From NCBI RefSeq assembly GCF_963675165.1, contig NC_087388.1, positions 1,280,800 through 1,344,799 on the forward strand: 64,000 nt of DNA. The letters are read 5' to 3'. Below the pieces are notes generated by a model. It was not told where the DNA came from. It saw only the letters and a list, made by a program, of their open reading frames with translations, and ran no database searches. The stretch comes from Halichondria panicea (taxonomy: Eukaryota; Porifera; Demospongiae; Suberitida; Halichondriidae). Each line of letters begins with the position of its first letter. Position 1 is the first letter of the stretch. The translations under genes and the position numbers were made by a program. Of this stretch, positions 1-11,800 are shown piece after piece.

Positions 1-990
1 TATAACCTGCAGTGTCCGGCTTGGAGCACGTTACCATAAGTAAGAGCAGCTAGGAGAGGTATATATGGAACCTTTTTGTAGACTTCTGACAAATGTTCTA
101 TGGTAGATACCCATGCAGTAGTGTTGCGTGGGTGTATGTGTGCATGCTGCAAGATTAATCTTGTACGCTCTGGCCTCCTACAAGAAAACTATAAGCAGCC
201 GATATCAGAATCATGCACGATGCCGTGTGTATATATACGTTTTTGAGTGAGACTGGCCTCAAACCAGAGGGTGTGACGTCACACACTGCACTAATTGCCT
301 AGCATCACGTGAGGCATTGTCTATCCCTCTCTTTCAAGAATAAGCAATAATATATTTTTGTACTTACTTCCTTGGCTTACAGACATCTCGTCGCACAAAA
401 TAGTTGATTACATTACATTGTCACTGTCTAGTGTCTAACATATACCATTTCTTGTACGTAGGCTGCATACAATGTCATGTGTTTGTTTATCAAGTTGATA
501 CTAATTAACCCTGTGTATGACATCATACATTATTTTGCATGCATGTGCACGGCCTATACAATGGTATTCATTTCAATGAAATTCATTTTTTGCAGCCCAT
601 AATTATTGAGTAAGTCGTCAGGGATAAGAATTAGAATGCACAAACAAAAATTTGATATTGATAGGCACACACTAACAGGTGGATATAATGGCACGGGACG
701 TACTGTAAACTAGCGAAAACTTAGATGAGCCATAATTATTATGGCATACTACTATAAAATCTCGCTAACAGACATCAAAGGGGGGAAAGACGTCTGGTAG
801 ATGGGCCGCTTTTCATGGCCCATTTTGGAATGTTATCGCACCAATCAGATTGCCAGATTTTATAATGAAACATTCTGGGTATGGTTTTATGTAGAAAAGA
901 AGTGTTCGCTATAGCAGCTAGAAGCTACACAAAAATGATTATTAAGCTGCTGCTAATACTGTACTTCTCTACTTAAACCGTTTTTTCTAG
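1..990. repeat. Diverged duplicated non-coding segment, copy A
   Basis: This stretch is collinear with 3567-4990. Shared landmarks include the start around the TTGGAGCAC string, the AAACCAGAGGGTGTGAC string followed by CACACTGCA, the ACAGACATCTCG string, and the GATTGATA-rich end. The two copies differ by many substitutions and small indels, so the duplication is old. Copy A lacks about 735 bp that copy B carries at 3856-4590. No open frame of useful length or recognisable protein is seen on either strand. Confidence 0.75.
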
Positions 991-999
991 CATATTTAA

Positions 1000-1260
1000 T
1001 ACCTCGAGGCGTAGCCGCACGGGGGATACGTAAAGCTGGCTGTGCGTGGCCCAACGGTACAATGTAACGACAAATAACAGCTTCTATGGGCTTCTAGCCA
1101 CATTCTCTAGGATTTTAATTAGTGGAGGATTTGCAAAATAAAGTTAGTTTGACTCACCGTGAAGGCAGTTGCATTGCATTCTCTTCAGAATCTTTTATGC
1201 ATCGTCTGTGGGCATACTCAATTTATGTGTTAGCCTTGCACTAAAGCGTTATAGCTGTTT
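1000..1260 (+). repeat. Dispersed repeat family R1, copy 1
   Basis: The repeat begins with a head of the form CCTCGAGGCGTAGCCGCACG followed by GGATACG. It then runs through 'aacagcttctatgggcttct', a Leu/Phe-coding-like but non-open stretch, and ends near 'gccttgcactaaagcg'. Related copies lie at 5055-5830, 43926-46240 and 46930-47100, and in reverse at about 35500-35745. This copy has no nested insertion, so it serves as the empty-site reference for the others. Function unknown; probably an old non-autonomous transposon. Confidence 0.6.
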
Positions 1261-1544
1261 GATCATTGACAGGAAATACAAAATGACTAAAACTTCTACA
1301 TTCCTTGAAGATCATTAAGCTCCTCATCAAGAGCGTAACCAGGATTTTTCGAAAGAGGGGACAAAAAGTGATCGCTTATCAGCCATGCAGCGCCATAATT
1401 TTGAACGGAAGCCACACCTCTTAATAATAACGTCATAATTAAGTTCTCTACCTAGTTGGGTGTGGCTTGATGTTCTAGAAGGAGCTTTTAAATTAACGCT
1501 AAATTGTGTCTGGGCACAAATAAAACGCATGAATCTCGTATACA

Positions 1545-1600
1545 GTGGAACCTCCATAAACGGACACCATTGGGGAACAGCCTTTTTTCATAATTATGAG
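1545..1600. mobile_element. Fragment of a CAGTGGAACC-ended mariner-like MITE
   Basis: A TA followed by CAGTGGAACCTCCATAAACG matches the left end of the complete element at 32012-32181. No right end is found nearby, so only the left terminus remains. Confidence 0.55.
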
Positions 1601-2263
1601 AAATGATACCACAGTATACAAATGTGCAAAATCTCACGAATAAAAATCACACACTTAGCGGGCTATGTCATGTGTGATCAGGAAACCAAATTAAATAGTT
1701 ACAAGCTAAAAGTCCTATAACTATGATCAGTTTCTGGCTCATGGGAATATTAAACAGAGGCAGTGATCATGAGAACACTTCTTATCAGTCATTGTTTCCC
1801 CAACCAATTTTTGTACTAGATCTAGCTATATAAAGCTATGTATAGTTTTCCTATGTCATGACCGTGTAGCGTAGCAATTACGGAAATTCCTTAACATGAT
1901 GGTCGCAACCATTTGCCGCAGTCTTGTTTCCTGAGGATGTCTGGTTTCAGTTGGGAATGGGAAACCATGCATGCAAATACCTCTCAACCATGCTGCTAAT
2001 TATAATAATTCATGGCTGAATATAACGTTTATACTGTTATCACTAAAACTTGACGTATACATGCAAATGCGTGTATTTAACGCTCAAACATGGTCCTATT
2101 TTTTATACTGTATACATAAAAATTATAATAAGTGTTCGAAGGCCGGGTCATTTTGCATGCATACATCTAGGAACATACAACCTATACACTTGTTTAATAC
2201 ATACTATTGGTACCTATATAATTATGCACTCGATAGGCTCAGCACACCTTTGTTGGAGTTGTT
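1601..2263. other. Non-coding stretch, nothing recognised
   Basis: AT-rich sequence without a convincing gene, RNA or element boundary. Short overlapping open frames at 1971-2321 are low-complexity and lack conserved motifs, so they are not called. Confidence 0.5.
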
Positions 2264-2660
2264 GGTGTTTCCTCGCAACCATGCATATAGCTTCTCACCA
2301 GAGGACACTGTAACCACTTGACCTTGCAGACTACTTTTAGTGTCTGTAAGCTTTTCAGGGGGGGGGGGGTCAACTTTTATTTCCGTCCGAGATACAAGTC
2401 TCGAGGCCAGCTGTGCATTGACCTCGAGAACGAGCCACCGATGGTATCGAAGCTTACACAAGAGCACTGTATCTCTACTTTTGAGCAAAATTGGCGAAAA
2501 TAAAAGTTGACCCCTCCCTGCAAAATACCGTTTTAAGGTTACATACACTAAAAACTACTGCAAGAGAAGTTTGGAGAAATCCAATTAGTAACCTTAATTA
2601 GCTACGGTCAAGTGGTTCCAGCCTCCTCTGTGCTTCTCACTAATGGTATAGCATGGGAAG
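2264..2660. mobile_element. Fold-back element carrying a nested MITE
   Basis: The outer arms are inverted: ACCACTTGACC with an adjacent CTTGCAG...TTTTAGTGT on the left pairs with the same strings reversed on the right (GGTCAAGTGGT near 2610). A smaller element, about 2357-2530, sits in the centre. Its termini read CAGGG...GTCAACTTTTATTT and AAATAAAAGTTGACCCCTCCCTG. The left terminus includes a run of G. No transposase is encoded. Confidence 0.6.
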
Positions 2661-2743
2661 AGTAGAGTGTTAGCTTTGCAGGGACCTGCATGGAAAATAC
2701 TGAAACATGAACATGCATGTCATTGACATTGCACAGATGAATG

Positions 2744-2804
2744 TAGCCTCGAATCTATCCCTCGGTTCCAGGCCGCTTTACCAAGAGGTCTGGGATCGAG
2801 GCTA
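2744..2804. mobile_element. 61-bp TAGCCTCGAT-family MITE with 9-bp target duplication
   Basis: The element starts TAGCCTCGA and ends ATCGAGGCTA. It is flanked by AGATGAATG on the left and AGATAAATG on the right (8 of 9 identical). It belongs to the same family as 7451-8051, 15689-15747, 39142-39203 and 59278-60412. A 9-bp duplication with such ends is typical of Mutator-like elements; that superfamily assignment is inference. Confidence 0.75.
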
Positions 2805-3566
2805 AGATAAATGCATCCATTTCCTGTTCTATTTCCGTTTGCATTTCAACATACTGGTTTTGCACGAGCCCCTCCCACTCCAGTTAGATTTACTTGTATG
2901 TACTCGGAAAACAAGCTTTTGAACAAGCAATCAAGCAAACAAACTGCAAGATTACACTAGACTAAAGTTTGTCCCATCGTAAGGACTAGAGAAAAAGTGG
3001 TGCAAGGTAAACCCTCATTGTAGCTTAATTGTTTTATAATCATTATAATAGCTCTCATTTTAAGTATTAAAAGGCTCACCTTTGGCCAGACACAAGCTTC
3101 TCTGTTAGAGTGTAAAACATGTACATCCCTGGCAAAATTTCTTACTAATGCTTCTATAATTAATTTTAGTCTAAGAGAATATTAAAGTGTGGCAATTATA
3201 GTACAACCAGTAGGTTGTACATAGGATTGACAGTGCAGTTGTGTGTGTGTTTCAATTATTGCACACATTTTGATAGTGCTATAGGCAAATGAGTACATGT
3301 AAAACTAAAATATAAGAACACAGATAACGATGAGAGGGATAGCAAAAAGCTTCCATTGGATAAAGGCTATAATGCAAAAAGGGGCGTGGCACTAAAATAT
3401 GGATTATGCTCTATTTTAGAGCTGCTTATAATTATATAATATGCAGAGTAAGTGATCTCTAAAGGGGGTGTCAGTGTATTACTCACTGGTCTGTTTTCAG
3501 GTCCTTCTTTTCGATAACATGATTAAGACAGAGAAAAATACTTGCATTCCACTTTCTACCTCATAA
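2805..3566. other. Non-coding stretch, nothing recognised
   Basis: AT-rich sequence with no open frame of note. A TG-rich microsatellite-like patch lies near 3240. Part of it (around 2905-3010, the region with 'aacaagcaa' and 'actgcaagattacac') resembles sequence near 32940-33010 and 38110-38170, so it is probably another decayed member of that repeat group. Confidence 0.4.
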
Positions 3567-4990
3567 TTATAACCTGTGCCTTGGAGCACTTTATACCATA
3601 TACAGTAAGAGCAGGTATATGGAAACTTTTGTAGACTTTTAACAAACGTTTTACCCAGTAGTGTTGCGTGGGCATGATGCAGGATTTCTCTTGTACGCTC
3701 CAGTCGTCTACAATAAAAGCAGATAATTATCGGAAGGGAAGCATGCAGTATGTACGTTCTTGAGCGTAACTAGCCTCAAACCAGAGGGTGTGACATCACA
3801 CACTGCATTTACCTAGCATCACGTGAGGCGTTGTCTATCCCTCTCTTTCATAAGAATAAGTGTGATTGTGCATGCTTAGTTATACCGAGGCACGTGGGCG
3901 GGTTTAGTAGTCGGTTGTTTTGTCTATCTGTCTGTTTGTGATTTCTGAGCCTGCTCACCTGGATGCCATAGCACTGCGTTTACAGCATGGATAGCCTTCA
4001 CACAACAAGTTATTAGTTTTAATAATGACAGATTTTGAGGTTAGTTAAAGCTTCGTTGTCGAATAAAAGCGAGCAAAAGCTAAGAAGCTTGAACTTGCAC
4101 ATTGGCCATAATTATTACTCTCTATATATGCCCGGCTTTAATTCGAGGCACTGATTACAGCCACGTGGATACAAATTATTGGGAAGAGACTCCATGCAGT
4201 CTTCTTTGCTGGCTATACTGCATGTGAGCCTATACTCCGGTCCCCGCTGTATGTCAGCCTGGTGTCTTACTTTTAGCACTCCAGGCCTGCTCTGCTGTGA
4301 TCCAAATAACGTACGGTCCAGGACTCCCAGAGTGCATGTCAGGTGCTTTATTTGTATAATATTATAGCTGCTGACTCTGATGGTATCCTATAGTCCTATA
4401 GCTATAGTGTATGTCTGACCATGCACCACTATACGTCTGTTTTCAAGGCCTTGTCATACAGTTCAAATATAGAGTAGGTAGTTTGCCACTCATGTTCATG
4501 TACGTATACCGTAACATTATATACATGCTTGGTTATGAGACGTAAAACAGCCGAGGGTTAGCACTTCAGTGCTCTAGTATATTATTAGCTTTGGGTTACA
4601 GACATCTCGTTGCACAAAATAGCATGTGTTTAGCTAGTACACGTAGGCTGCATACATTGTCATGTGTTTGTTTATCAAGTTGATACCTGTGTATGACATC
4701 ATACATGTGCACAACCTGTATAATGATATTCATTTCAATGAAATTCATTTGCAGCCCATAATTATAGAGTAAGTCGTCAGGAATCAAGAATTATTGAGGG
4801 ATAAGAATTAGAAATACAATGCACAAACAAAATGATATCGATAGGCATAGTTATAGGTATGTTAACTAGTGAAAACTTGGATGAGCCATAATTGGCTGAG
4901 TACAAGCTAATCTCAGAGCTCTGTAATCATAATAATTATAAGCAGCTAGAATAACACATTATTAAGCTGCTGCTATTCTTTATGGTATTG
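3567..4990. repeat. Diverged duplicated non-coding segment, copy B
   Basis: This is the counterpart of 1-990. It matches copy A over 3567-3855 and again over 4591-4990. The interval 3856-4590 is extra sequence with no copy A equivalent and no recognisable protein. Whether that interval is an insertion in B or a deletion in A cannot be decided here. Confidence 0.7.
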
Positions 4991-5054
4991 CTGCCATAAA
5001 ACTATAGGTTATAAGGAGCTTCAACCACAATCAAGAGCTAGCTGTAAAGTTAAT

Positions 5055-5830
5055 TATGCCTCGATACGAAACCGCACGAGGGATACGGTAAAGCTGACTG
5101 CATGTGTGTGTGTGTGTGTGTATTCCAGCTGTACTCAGGTACATTAAGGACTGGGACCAGCAATTATTGTTGATTCAGCGAAAACGAAGCTCAAATTCCG
5201 GAGCATAAAACCTTAGTTTAAGTGTTTACTTTTTAGTGCAGTAGTTAGTTCAAAGCTATATGCAGGCACTACCATTAGCGCCTAACAGTGGGAGATCAAT
5301 GAAAAGTAAGTTATTAGCCTTTACATGCAAAATATTAAGCTGAAAAGTTTAGAAAATCTCACCTTTATAGCTGATCCCACTGTTAGGCGCTAACGGTAGT
5401 GCCTGTATAATTATAGCTTTGAACTAACTACTGCACTAAAAAGTAAACACTTAAACTAAGGTTTTATGCTCCGGAATTTGAGCTAAAGATTAGAGCAGCA
5501 AAACTCCATTTTTACTGCACAATTGGTAGTAAAAATTATGGGCGGAGCTTTGTTTCCGCTGAATCAACAATAATTGCTGGTCCCAGTCCTTAATGTACCT
5601 GAGTAACTGCTCAATGGCTGCAATGCGACAAACACTAACAGCTTCTATAGAGTTCCAGCCATGTTCTCTTGGATTTTGATTTGTGGATATTTGCAAACTA
5701 AAGCTTTGTTCTCCAGTTATGGCTAATTTGAATGCATGCTGTTGCAATCTCTTCAAAATCTTACGTAGCATCATCTGTTCGCACAAAGTTTCTATTCGAG
5801 TTAGCCTTGCACTAAAGCGCTATATCTCTT
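5055..5830 (+). repeat. Repeat family R1, copy 2, split by a palindromic insertion
   Basis: The head reads TGCCTCGATACG...GCACGAGGGATACGGTAAAG and is followed by a TG microsatellite at 5103-5120. The body resumes after the insertion at 5606 and ends near 5830. The inserted element is described separately. Compared with copy 1 (1000-1260) and copy 3 (43926 onward), the body after 5606 is well matched. Confidence 0.65.
5134..5603. mobile_element. Palindromic MITE with TA target duplication
   Basis: The ends are perfectly inverted: CTCAGGTACATTAAGGACTG at 5134 and its complement ending CCTTAATGTACCTGAG at 5603. The arms continue inward for well over 100 bp, so nearly the whole 470 bp can fold back. 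The element is flanked by TA on both sides. In R1 copy 3 the corresponding site (about 43996-44005) reads straight through with a single TA, which acts as an empty site. TA duplication suggests a Tc1/mariner-type element. No transposase is present. Confidence 0.75.
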
Positions 5831-6056
5831 TGTTAGCTGCAAGAGTCTGAAAAGAGCTGTAATGCTGTACTCCTATAGCCATTGCGAACTTTAACCTATT
5901 ATAGATACAGGGGCGGACTCAGGAATCTTGATGGGGAAAGCTAATTATTATACTAAATCATCTGCTTTTCAAGCCTATAGCTAGCTACTTTGCAACAAAT
6001 CACGATGTTTTTCCTGCATGACTCATCAATAATAATTGTTCATGCTCAGTTAAACC

Positions 6057-6969
6057 ATAAATTGAAGAGCTATATAGAGGGATTGGAAACGGCTGGTACC
6101 CTGGAGTAACATCCACGCTACGCTGCGATTTAATTGAGGCTCACAACAATACCAATATACTGCAAGTAACTGTGCTCAGTCCGTGCAACTCACTTATATT
6201 TCAAGGTATATACCTATTGTAGTCGTCATAACCAGCACGCTTACAAGTTACAGTTCCACTAGCTCCAAAACAGCCTTGGAAATAGATTAATGTCAAACTA
6301 AAGGGCTGAGGAGAACCACCCAATAATTATAAAACCATATAAACCAACAATTTGGGCCCGGAACAATAAGGCTCTTAAAGCCACCACACGAACAGAAGGA
6401 GTGCCCTGATTGAGGACAGTGCCCACCCCCCAGAGCGGGTCCCTATAAATTAATGAAACCCCTTAACCGAGCTGGCTGTCCCCCAGCCCGAGCTCGTGGT
6501 GTGAAACTAGGGAGGCCAACCCCAAGCAGGCGAAAGGGGGAGGGCGGAGTGAAAGAAACGGCTACTGGAGATTGCTTCTCTATCAAGGTAACTGGTACTG
6601 CACGTGGATGGCAACCCTACTGCGCATGTGCAGTCAATTACTTGATGCAACCACACCCAAGAACCTCAGCCCTTCTGCTGCCATTAATCATTGTTTAGTG
6701 CACTCCCAAAACACACTATGTCTCTTTTTACTGGGTGTGGTCAGTCATTAGCAAGTACTACACGTAGCTCGTGGACTAACCGTGTTATAAAATGCTGAAA
6801 AAGATGATGTCTTGAAGAAACACAATTTTCTTATTTTGAGGGAATTACCCGGAAACAATTTTGCTTAATAGCGCGTAGCGCGGAGAGTTTTCGAGGCTCC
6901 ACTGCAGATTCAATGTAAAAGCATGGCGTGCACCACTCCATTTCCAATCTCTCTAACTCTTCAATCTAT
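6057..6969. mobile_element. ATAGAT-family inverted-repeat element
   Basis: The left end (ATAAATTGAAGAG...AGGGATTGGAAACGG) and right end (CATTTCCAATCTCTC...TTCAATCTAT) are imperfect inverted copies. They match the ends of 34469-35345 and 44060-45502. Inside lies a GC-rich patch (6400-6560) with a short open frame at 6453-6698 that has no recognisable domain and is not called as a gene. A clean target duplication is not visible, perhaps because of later indels. Confidence 0.55.
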
Positions 6970-7441
6970 GGTTATAAACTGGGTGTGGCCATGACAATGT
7001 AATATAGTGCATGTATGCAGTGGGTTAATAGCTAGCTCTACAGTCTATCCTTCAGACTTGTCATCAAGGCCAGGAGGGTGCTCAAGCCTCCAAAGCTCCC
7101 ACTGGATCCTTCACTGACGGATACATCCTTTTTCTGCGCATGTGCTGCAGCATTCAAAGATGCGTAACTACAACGGCTGAATTTCGGTAGCCCTACAGAA
7201 TAGTAATTTAAATACTTGGAAGGTTATCAAAACATGCATCGCACATTACTCAACTGCTGTTAATAACAGAGTCCACTAGTAAATACTATAATTATGCCGG
7301 GTGTATATACGGGCTTCCGTAAAAATTATTAGATTTCTGATAATAAAATATAATGTGGGCCAGTAGCTATAAGTGATCCTGAGTCCTGAGTTAGTCGTGA
7401 AGCTTGTCACAGACCTGCTTTGGTTATCCCAGACGTTTCTG
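6970..7441. other. Non-coding stretch, nothing recognised
   Basis: AT-rich spacer between two inverted-repeat elements, with no open frame, RNA gene or repeat boundary that I can support. Confidence 0.4.
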
Positions 7442-7450
7442 GTTTTATCC

Positions 7451-8051
7451 TAGCCTCGATTCCAGGCCGATTAAAATACGGCCTGATACCTATTGCAGGG
7501 GTGATAGTGCGCATGCGTTAGTTTATTCTCCAAAATCTGGGGAATCCCCTTTTTCTCTCTCTCATCTATTTTCTATCTTTGTACATCAGCTTAGCTCTCT
7601 ATTGCGTTGTTCCAGAAGGCTTTCACACTAGTCTGAAGCCAGAAGAGGCTCTCATCTACCTCTATGAAGGTTGTATGGTCAGGATGTCTTACCTTGGATC
7701 TGTACAGGCTATGGGAAGTGTATGGTGCCTCAAACTGCTACTTGCGAAGACAACCCGGCTATAGGACCATCCTAGACGTAGATGAGAGCCTCTTCTGTCT
7801 TAAAACTAGTGTTCAAGCCTTCTAGACCAACACAATAGACGGCATAAGCCACAGCTTTACAGAGCTCAGTCATAGAGATAAAGTATTACGGAACATATTC
7901 TTAGTAAACGGACTAATTTCCTGTGTAATTTACTAAGGTTTTACGTTCGTAGTACGATTACCCATATTCTGGGTAATTTGAAGCGCATGCGCACTATCAC
8001 CCCTGCAATAGGTACCAGGCCGTATTTTAATGCGGCCTGGAATCGAGGCTA
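7451..8051. mobile_element. 601-bp TAGCCTCGAT-family element with perfect 9-bp target duplication
   Basis: The element begins TAGCCTCGATTCCAGGCC and ends GGCCTGGAATCGAGGCTA. The direct repeat GTTTTATCC flanks it exactly at 7442-7450 and 8052-8060. The terminal inverted repeats extend about 70 bp, through GCGCATGCG. A second inverted pair lies inside, around 7640-7665 and 7765-7815 (GAGGCTCTCATCTAC and its complement), so the element can form a long hairpin. It encodes no transposase. Confidence 0.85.
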
Positions 8052-8158
8052 GTTTTATCCATGCATCCATCCATGCAATTGTCCCCATGAATCACTTTAT
8101 GCAATCAAGCTGTTTGAAGTTTGTTTACTAATCTAACTTTAGAGGGATATAATTATAG

Positions 8159-8499
8159 CAGTGGCGGATCCAGGAAAAATGAAAGGGGGTTCCAAACTAA
8201 CGAGCGCGCAGCGCGACTGGGGGTTACGCCCACTTTCGGTCACACGTGACTAGGGAAAATCCCATACTCAGCCAGGGGAAGTCCCATAATAGACTTGCGT
8301 AGAGCTAACTAGCTGCCACGAACAGTCAACTAGCTAGCCTAGGCTAACCTGAACACTCTTTTGGCAGTTGATACATCAATACAACAGGTACAATCATTGA
8401 ATCAAATTACAATAGCTACAAAAACTGATAAATAGCTAGCTGGTGTCATTAAGCCTTCTAACTTCAAAAGGGATGGACCCTCCTCTGGATCCGCCACTG
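8159..8499. mobile_element. CAGTGGCGGATCCAG-ended MITE upstream of the first ankyrin gene
   Basis: The termini CAGTGGCGGATCCAG (8159) and CTGGATCCGCCACTG (ending 8499) are perfect inverted repeats. Four related copies or fragments occur: 16759-17117 (upstream of the second gene), 33650-35883 (interrupted), 38831-39028 (truncated), and a right-end fragment near 29770 that recurs near 62100. It lies 391 bp upstream of the start codon. No clear target duplication is visible. Confidence 0.8.
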
Positions 8500-8890
8500 T
8501 ATATTTCAAATAGATTTTTGTAATCAATTGTCCAAAATCGATTCGTAGACAGATCACTCACGTACGTAATATTCAAAAATCTGAAAATTGTTGTCAAAAA
8601 TCGATTTCATATCTGATGCACACAAGTTACGTTCTCTAAATTGTTGCAAACGGCGTTCCATATACACATTCTAGTTTCCTTAGTAAAAGGAAATCCTCCT
8701 CAGGAGAAACAGAAAGCTGTGTCAATCCTGATTTTGTTGCAAGATAATGTTCAGACAGAGCAACTTAGTATAGTTGATACGCCGTTTGCGACAATTCACT
8801 AACACAATTCAATCGTATATAATTTTGTAAAAGCTACTCTAGTATAACTCTTTCATTAATTTTATTAATCAATGCCGTATAGTTGCGGAA
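8500..8890 (+). promoter_or_regulatory. Putative promoter and 5' UTR of ankyrin gene 1
   Basis: This block is nearly identical to 17118-17538 upstream of gene 2. It contains a TATATAA string at 8816-8822, 69 bp before the ATG, with the same string and spacing in gene 2. It also holds an inverted repeat with 18-bp arms at 8639-8656 (TTGCAAACGGCG) and 8779-8796 (CGCCGTTTGCG), which could be a regulatory site or a decayed mini-element. Because the two genes are recent duplicates, conservation alone does not prove function, and no transcription start can be fixed from sequence. Confidence 0.4.
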
Positions 8891-11800
8891 ATGACTGATG
8901 ACAGCCAGTCATGTAAAACTCCCCTGCACACTGCTGCAAGCCGTGGGGACTCAGATGAGGTCAGAGAGCTGTTGAAAACAAAGCAATATGAAGTCAACGT
9001 CAGAAACTCACACAACCAAACATCTCTTCATCTTGCATGTGCTAATGGTCATCTCGATACGGTTTGGACACTAGCCAATGACTTTGGTGCTGACATAGGA
9101 GCTATTGATAATAATGGAAATACACCATTGCTCTTTGCTGCTAAGAACAAACATGTACAAATAATTATAATGTTGCTTCTATTATCAATGTGTAGTAGAC
9201 ACCTCTTGAATGGAGACCGCGTGCTCTGTTCCTTTAGCCGTAGTCAGATGGATTCTCATCATGTTAAACTCTTTGAGGATGTCCTCTTCGAGTATTACAA
9301 TGATTCTGAAGCAGTGGAGAAAACTATGCGTCTGATAAGTAAATTCTTTGTTGATTATATTCAATTCAAGGATTATAAAGATGATGGCTTTATTGCATTG
9401 TTTGTAGCTGCATCACTCGGTCTCAAAGACTTGATTAATCGACTAGTTACACAGAATAAAGTAGACCTGAATATTAGGGGATTCCATGGCTTGTCTGTTC
9501 TCCACTGTGCCTGTTTTGGAGGACACATCCTGCTCATGGAGAATCTTATTTCAGAACATCTTACAGACCTTTCTGTTAAGGATACACTAGGGAACTCAGT
9601 TTTGCATTACGCAACTTTAAAGGGGACTCCCTATGCATGCGATGGTGGTCATATAGAACTGATAGACAAATTAGTGCTTGAACATGGCCTCAATCCCGCA
9701 GATAAAAATAATGATGGTAACACACCTCTACATATTGCAGCCAATAAAGGACATGTTGAAGCAGTGAGACACCTGATTAGCAAGCACAGTGCTGATGTTG
9801 ATTGCACTAATAATCAGAACAATACTCCATTGATGCAAGCTATGCTTAATGGTTGTGTGCATGTTTTGGATATGCTAATCAAAGAATTCAACAGCAGTTG
9901 TCATGTCCGAGGTTACAATGGTTATACTCTACTTCACTGTGCATGTGAAGGTGGTCATATAGAACTGATAGACAAATTAGTGCTTGAATATGGCCTCAAT
10001 CCCACAGATAAAAATAATGATGGTAACACACCTCTACATATTGCAGCCTCCATTAAAGGACGTGTTGAAACAGTGAGACACCTGATTAGCAAGCACAGTG
10101 CTGATATTGATTGCACTAATAATCAGAACAGTACTCCATTGATGAAGGCTGCGCTGAATGGTGGTGTGAATGTTTTGGATATGCTAATCAAAGAATTCAA
10201 CAGCAGTTGTCAAGTCCGAGATGACGATGGTTATACTCTCCTTCATCATGCATGCGATGGTGGTCATATAGAACTGATAGACAAATTAGTGCTTGAATAT
10301 GGCCTCAATCCCGCAGATAAAGATAATGATGGTAACACACCTCTACATATTGCAGCCTCCATTAAAGGACGTGTTGAAACAGTGAGACACCTGATTAGCA
10401 AGCACAGTGCTGATGTTGATTGCACTAATAATCAGAACAGTACTCCATTGATGGGAGCTGCGCTGAATGGTTGTGTGCATGTTTTGGATATGCTAATCAA
10501 AGAATTCAACAGCAGTTGTCATGTCCGAGGTTACAATGGTTATACTCTCCTTCACTATGCATGCGATGGTGGTCATATAGAAATGATAGACAAATTAGTG
10601 CTTGAATATGGCCTCAATCCCGCAGATAAAGATAATAATGGTAACACACCTCTACATGTTGCAGCCATTAAAGGACATGTTGAAACAGTAAGACTTTTGA
10701 TTACTCAACACAAAATTGATATAATCACTAATAATGTTTACTCTACCCCATTGTGTTTAGCAGCTGAAGGTGGTCATGAGATCGCGATTCATGCCTTTAT
10801 TAAAGAGTTTAAATGCAACCCACATAACAGAGGCTACAATGGTCAAACTCTCCTTCACTATGCTTGCCAAAATGGTCACGTAGAACTATTGAATAAATTG
10901 GTAGTCGAGTATAAGGTAGATCCATCAATTAGAGACAACGATGGGAACACACCACTGCATATTTTGTGTCGTACTCCGCATACTGAAGAAGGGAAGCTGA
11001 GAACAATGCTTTGCAAGTACCAGTACTGGACAGTGTTTCAAGTTAATAATAATGGCAACACTCCTCTTCACACAGCAACTCTCTACGAACAAGCTCATTG
11101 TGCACGCTTACTATTGCAGAAGTACAATGCTCCACTTTTTGTGCGAAACAAAGATGGGAAGACTGCCCTTGATCTAGCTAAAACTCAGAGAAGCCATGAA
11201 ATTGTTAAAATTTTCAAAAATCATAATTCTGAAATGCAGTCTATCTACCGGCAGCTAGATAAACTTGCTAAACAAGAGTTTGGTGGTGAAAAAAACCTCA
11301 CCAGAATATTTATTGTAGGTCATCCAGGTGCTGGGAAATCCACGCTTGTTGAAACTATCAAAACAGAAGGTTTTATTAGCTACTTCAGCACATTAACTGT
11401 TTCCCCTCACACTCCAGGCATTATTCCAAGTACTTATGACAGTAGTGCTTATGGAAGAATAATAATCTATGATTTTGCTGGTGATTCCGAGTACTACTCC
11501 TCACATGCTGCAATTATGGAGTCAATCAACACATCAAAAGGAAGTAATATATATTTGATAGTTTGTGATTTGAGTAAAGGCGAAGAAGCTGCTGTCACTA
11601 AATACAGCTACTGGCTTTCATTTCTATCGTACAATATTAAGCAATTCTCAAACACGATTATCCTACCAGTGGGAAGCCACGCTGATGTAATCAACAAAAC
11701 GTCAGTTGAACAAGTGTTACGTGTTCTTGACAGCGTATCCCAAAAGTTCTGTAGCAGCTCCAAGATTGATGATTTTCAAATTGAACAAAGTGTTTCTCTT

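Noticed and set aside
6453..6698. 81-codon open frame in a GC-rich patch
   Set aside because: It lies inside an inverted-repeat element, with no domain, no start context and no paralog.
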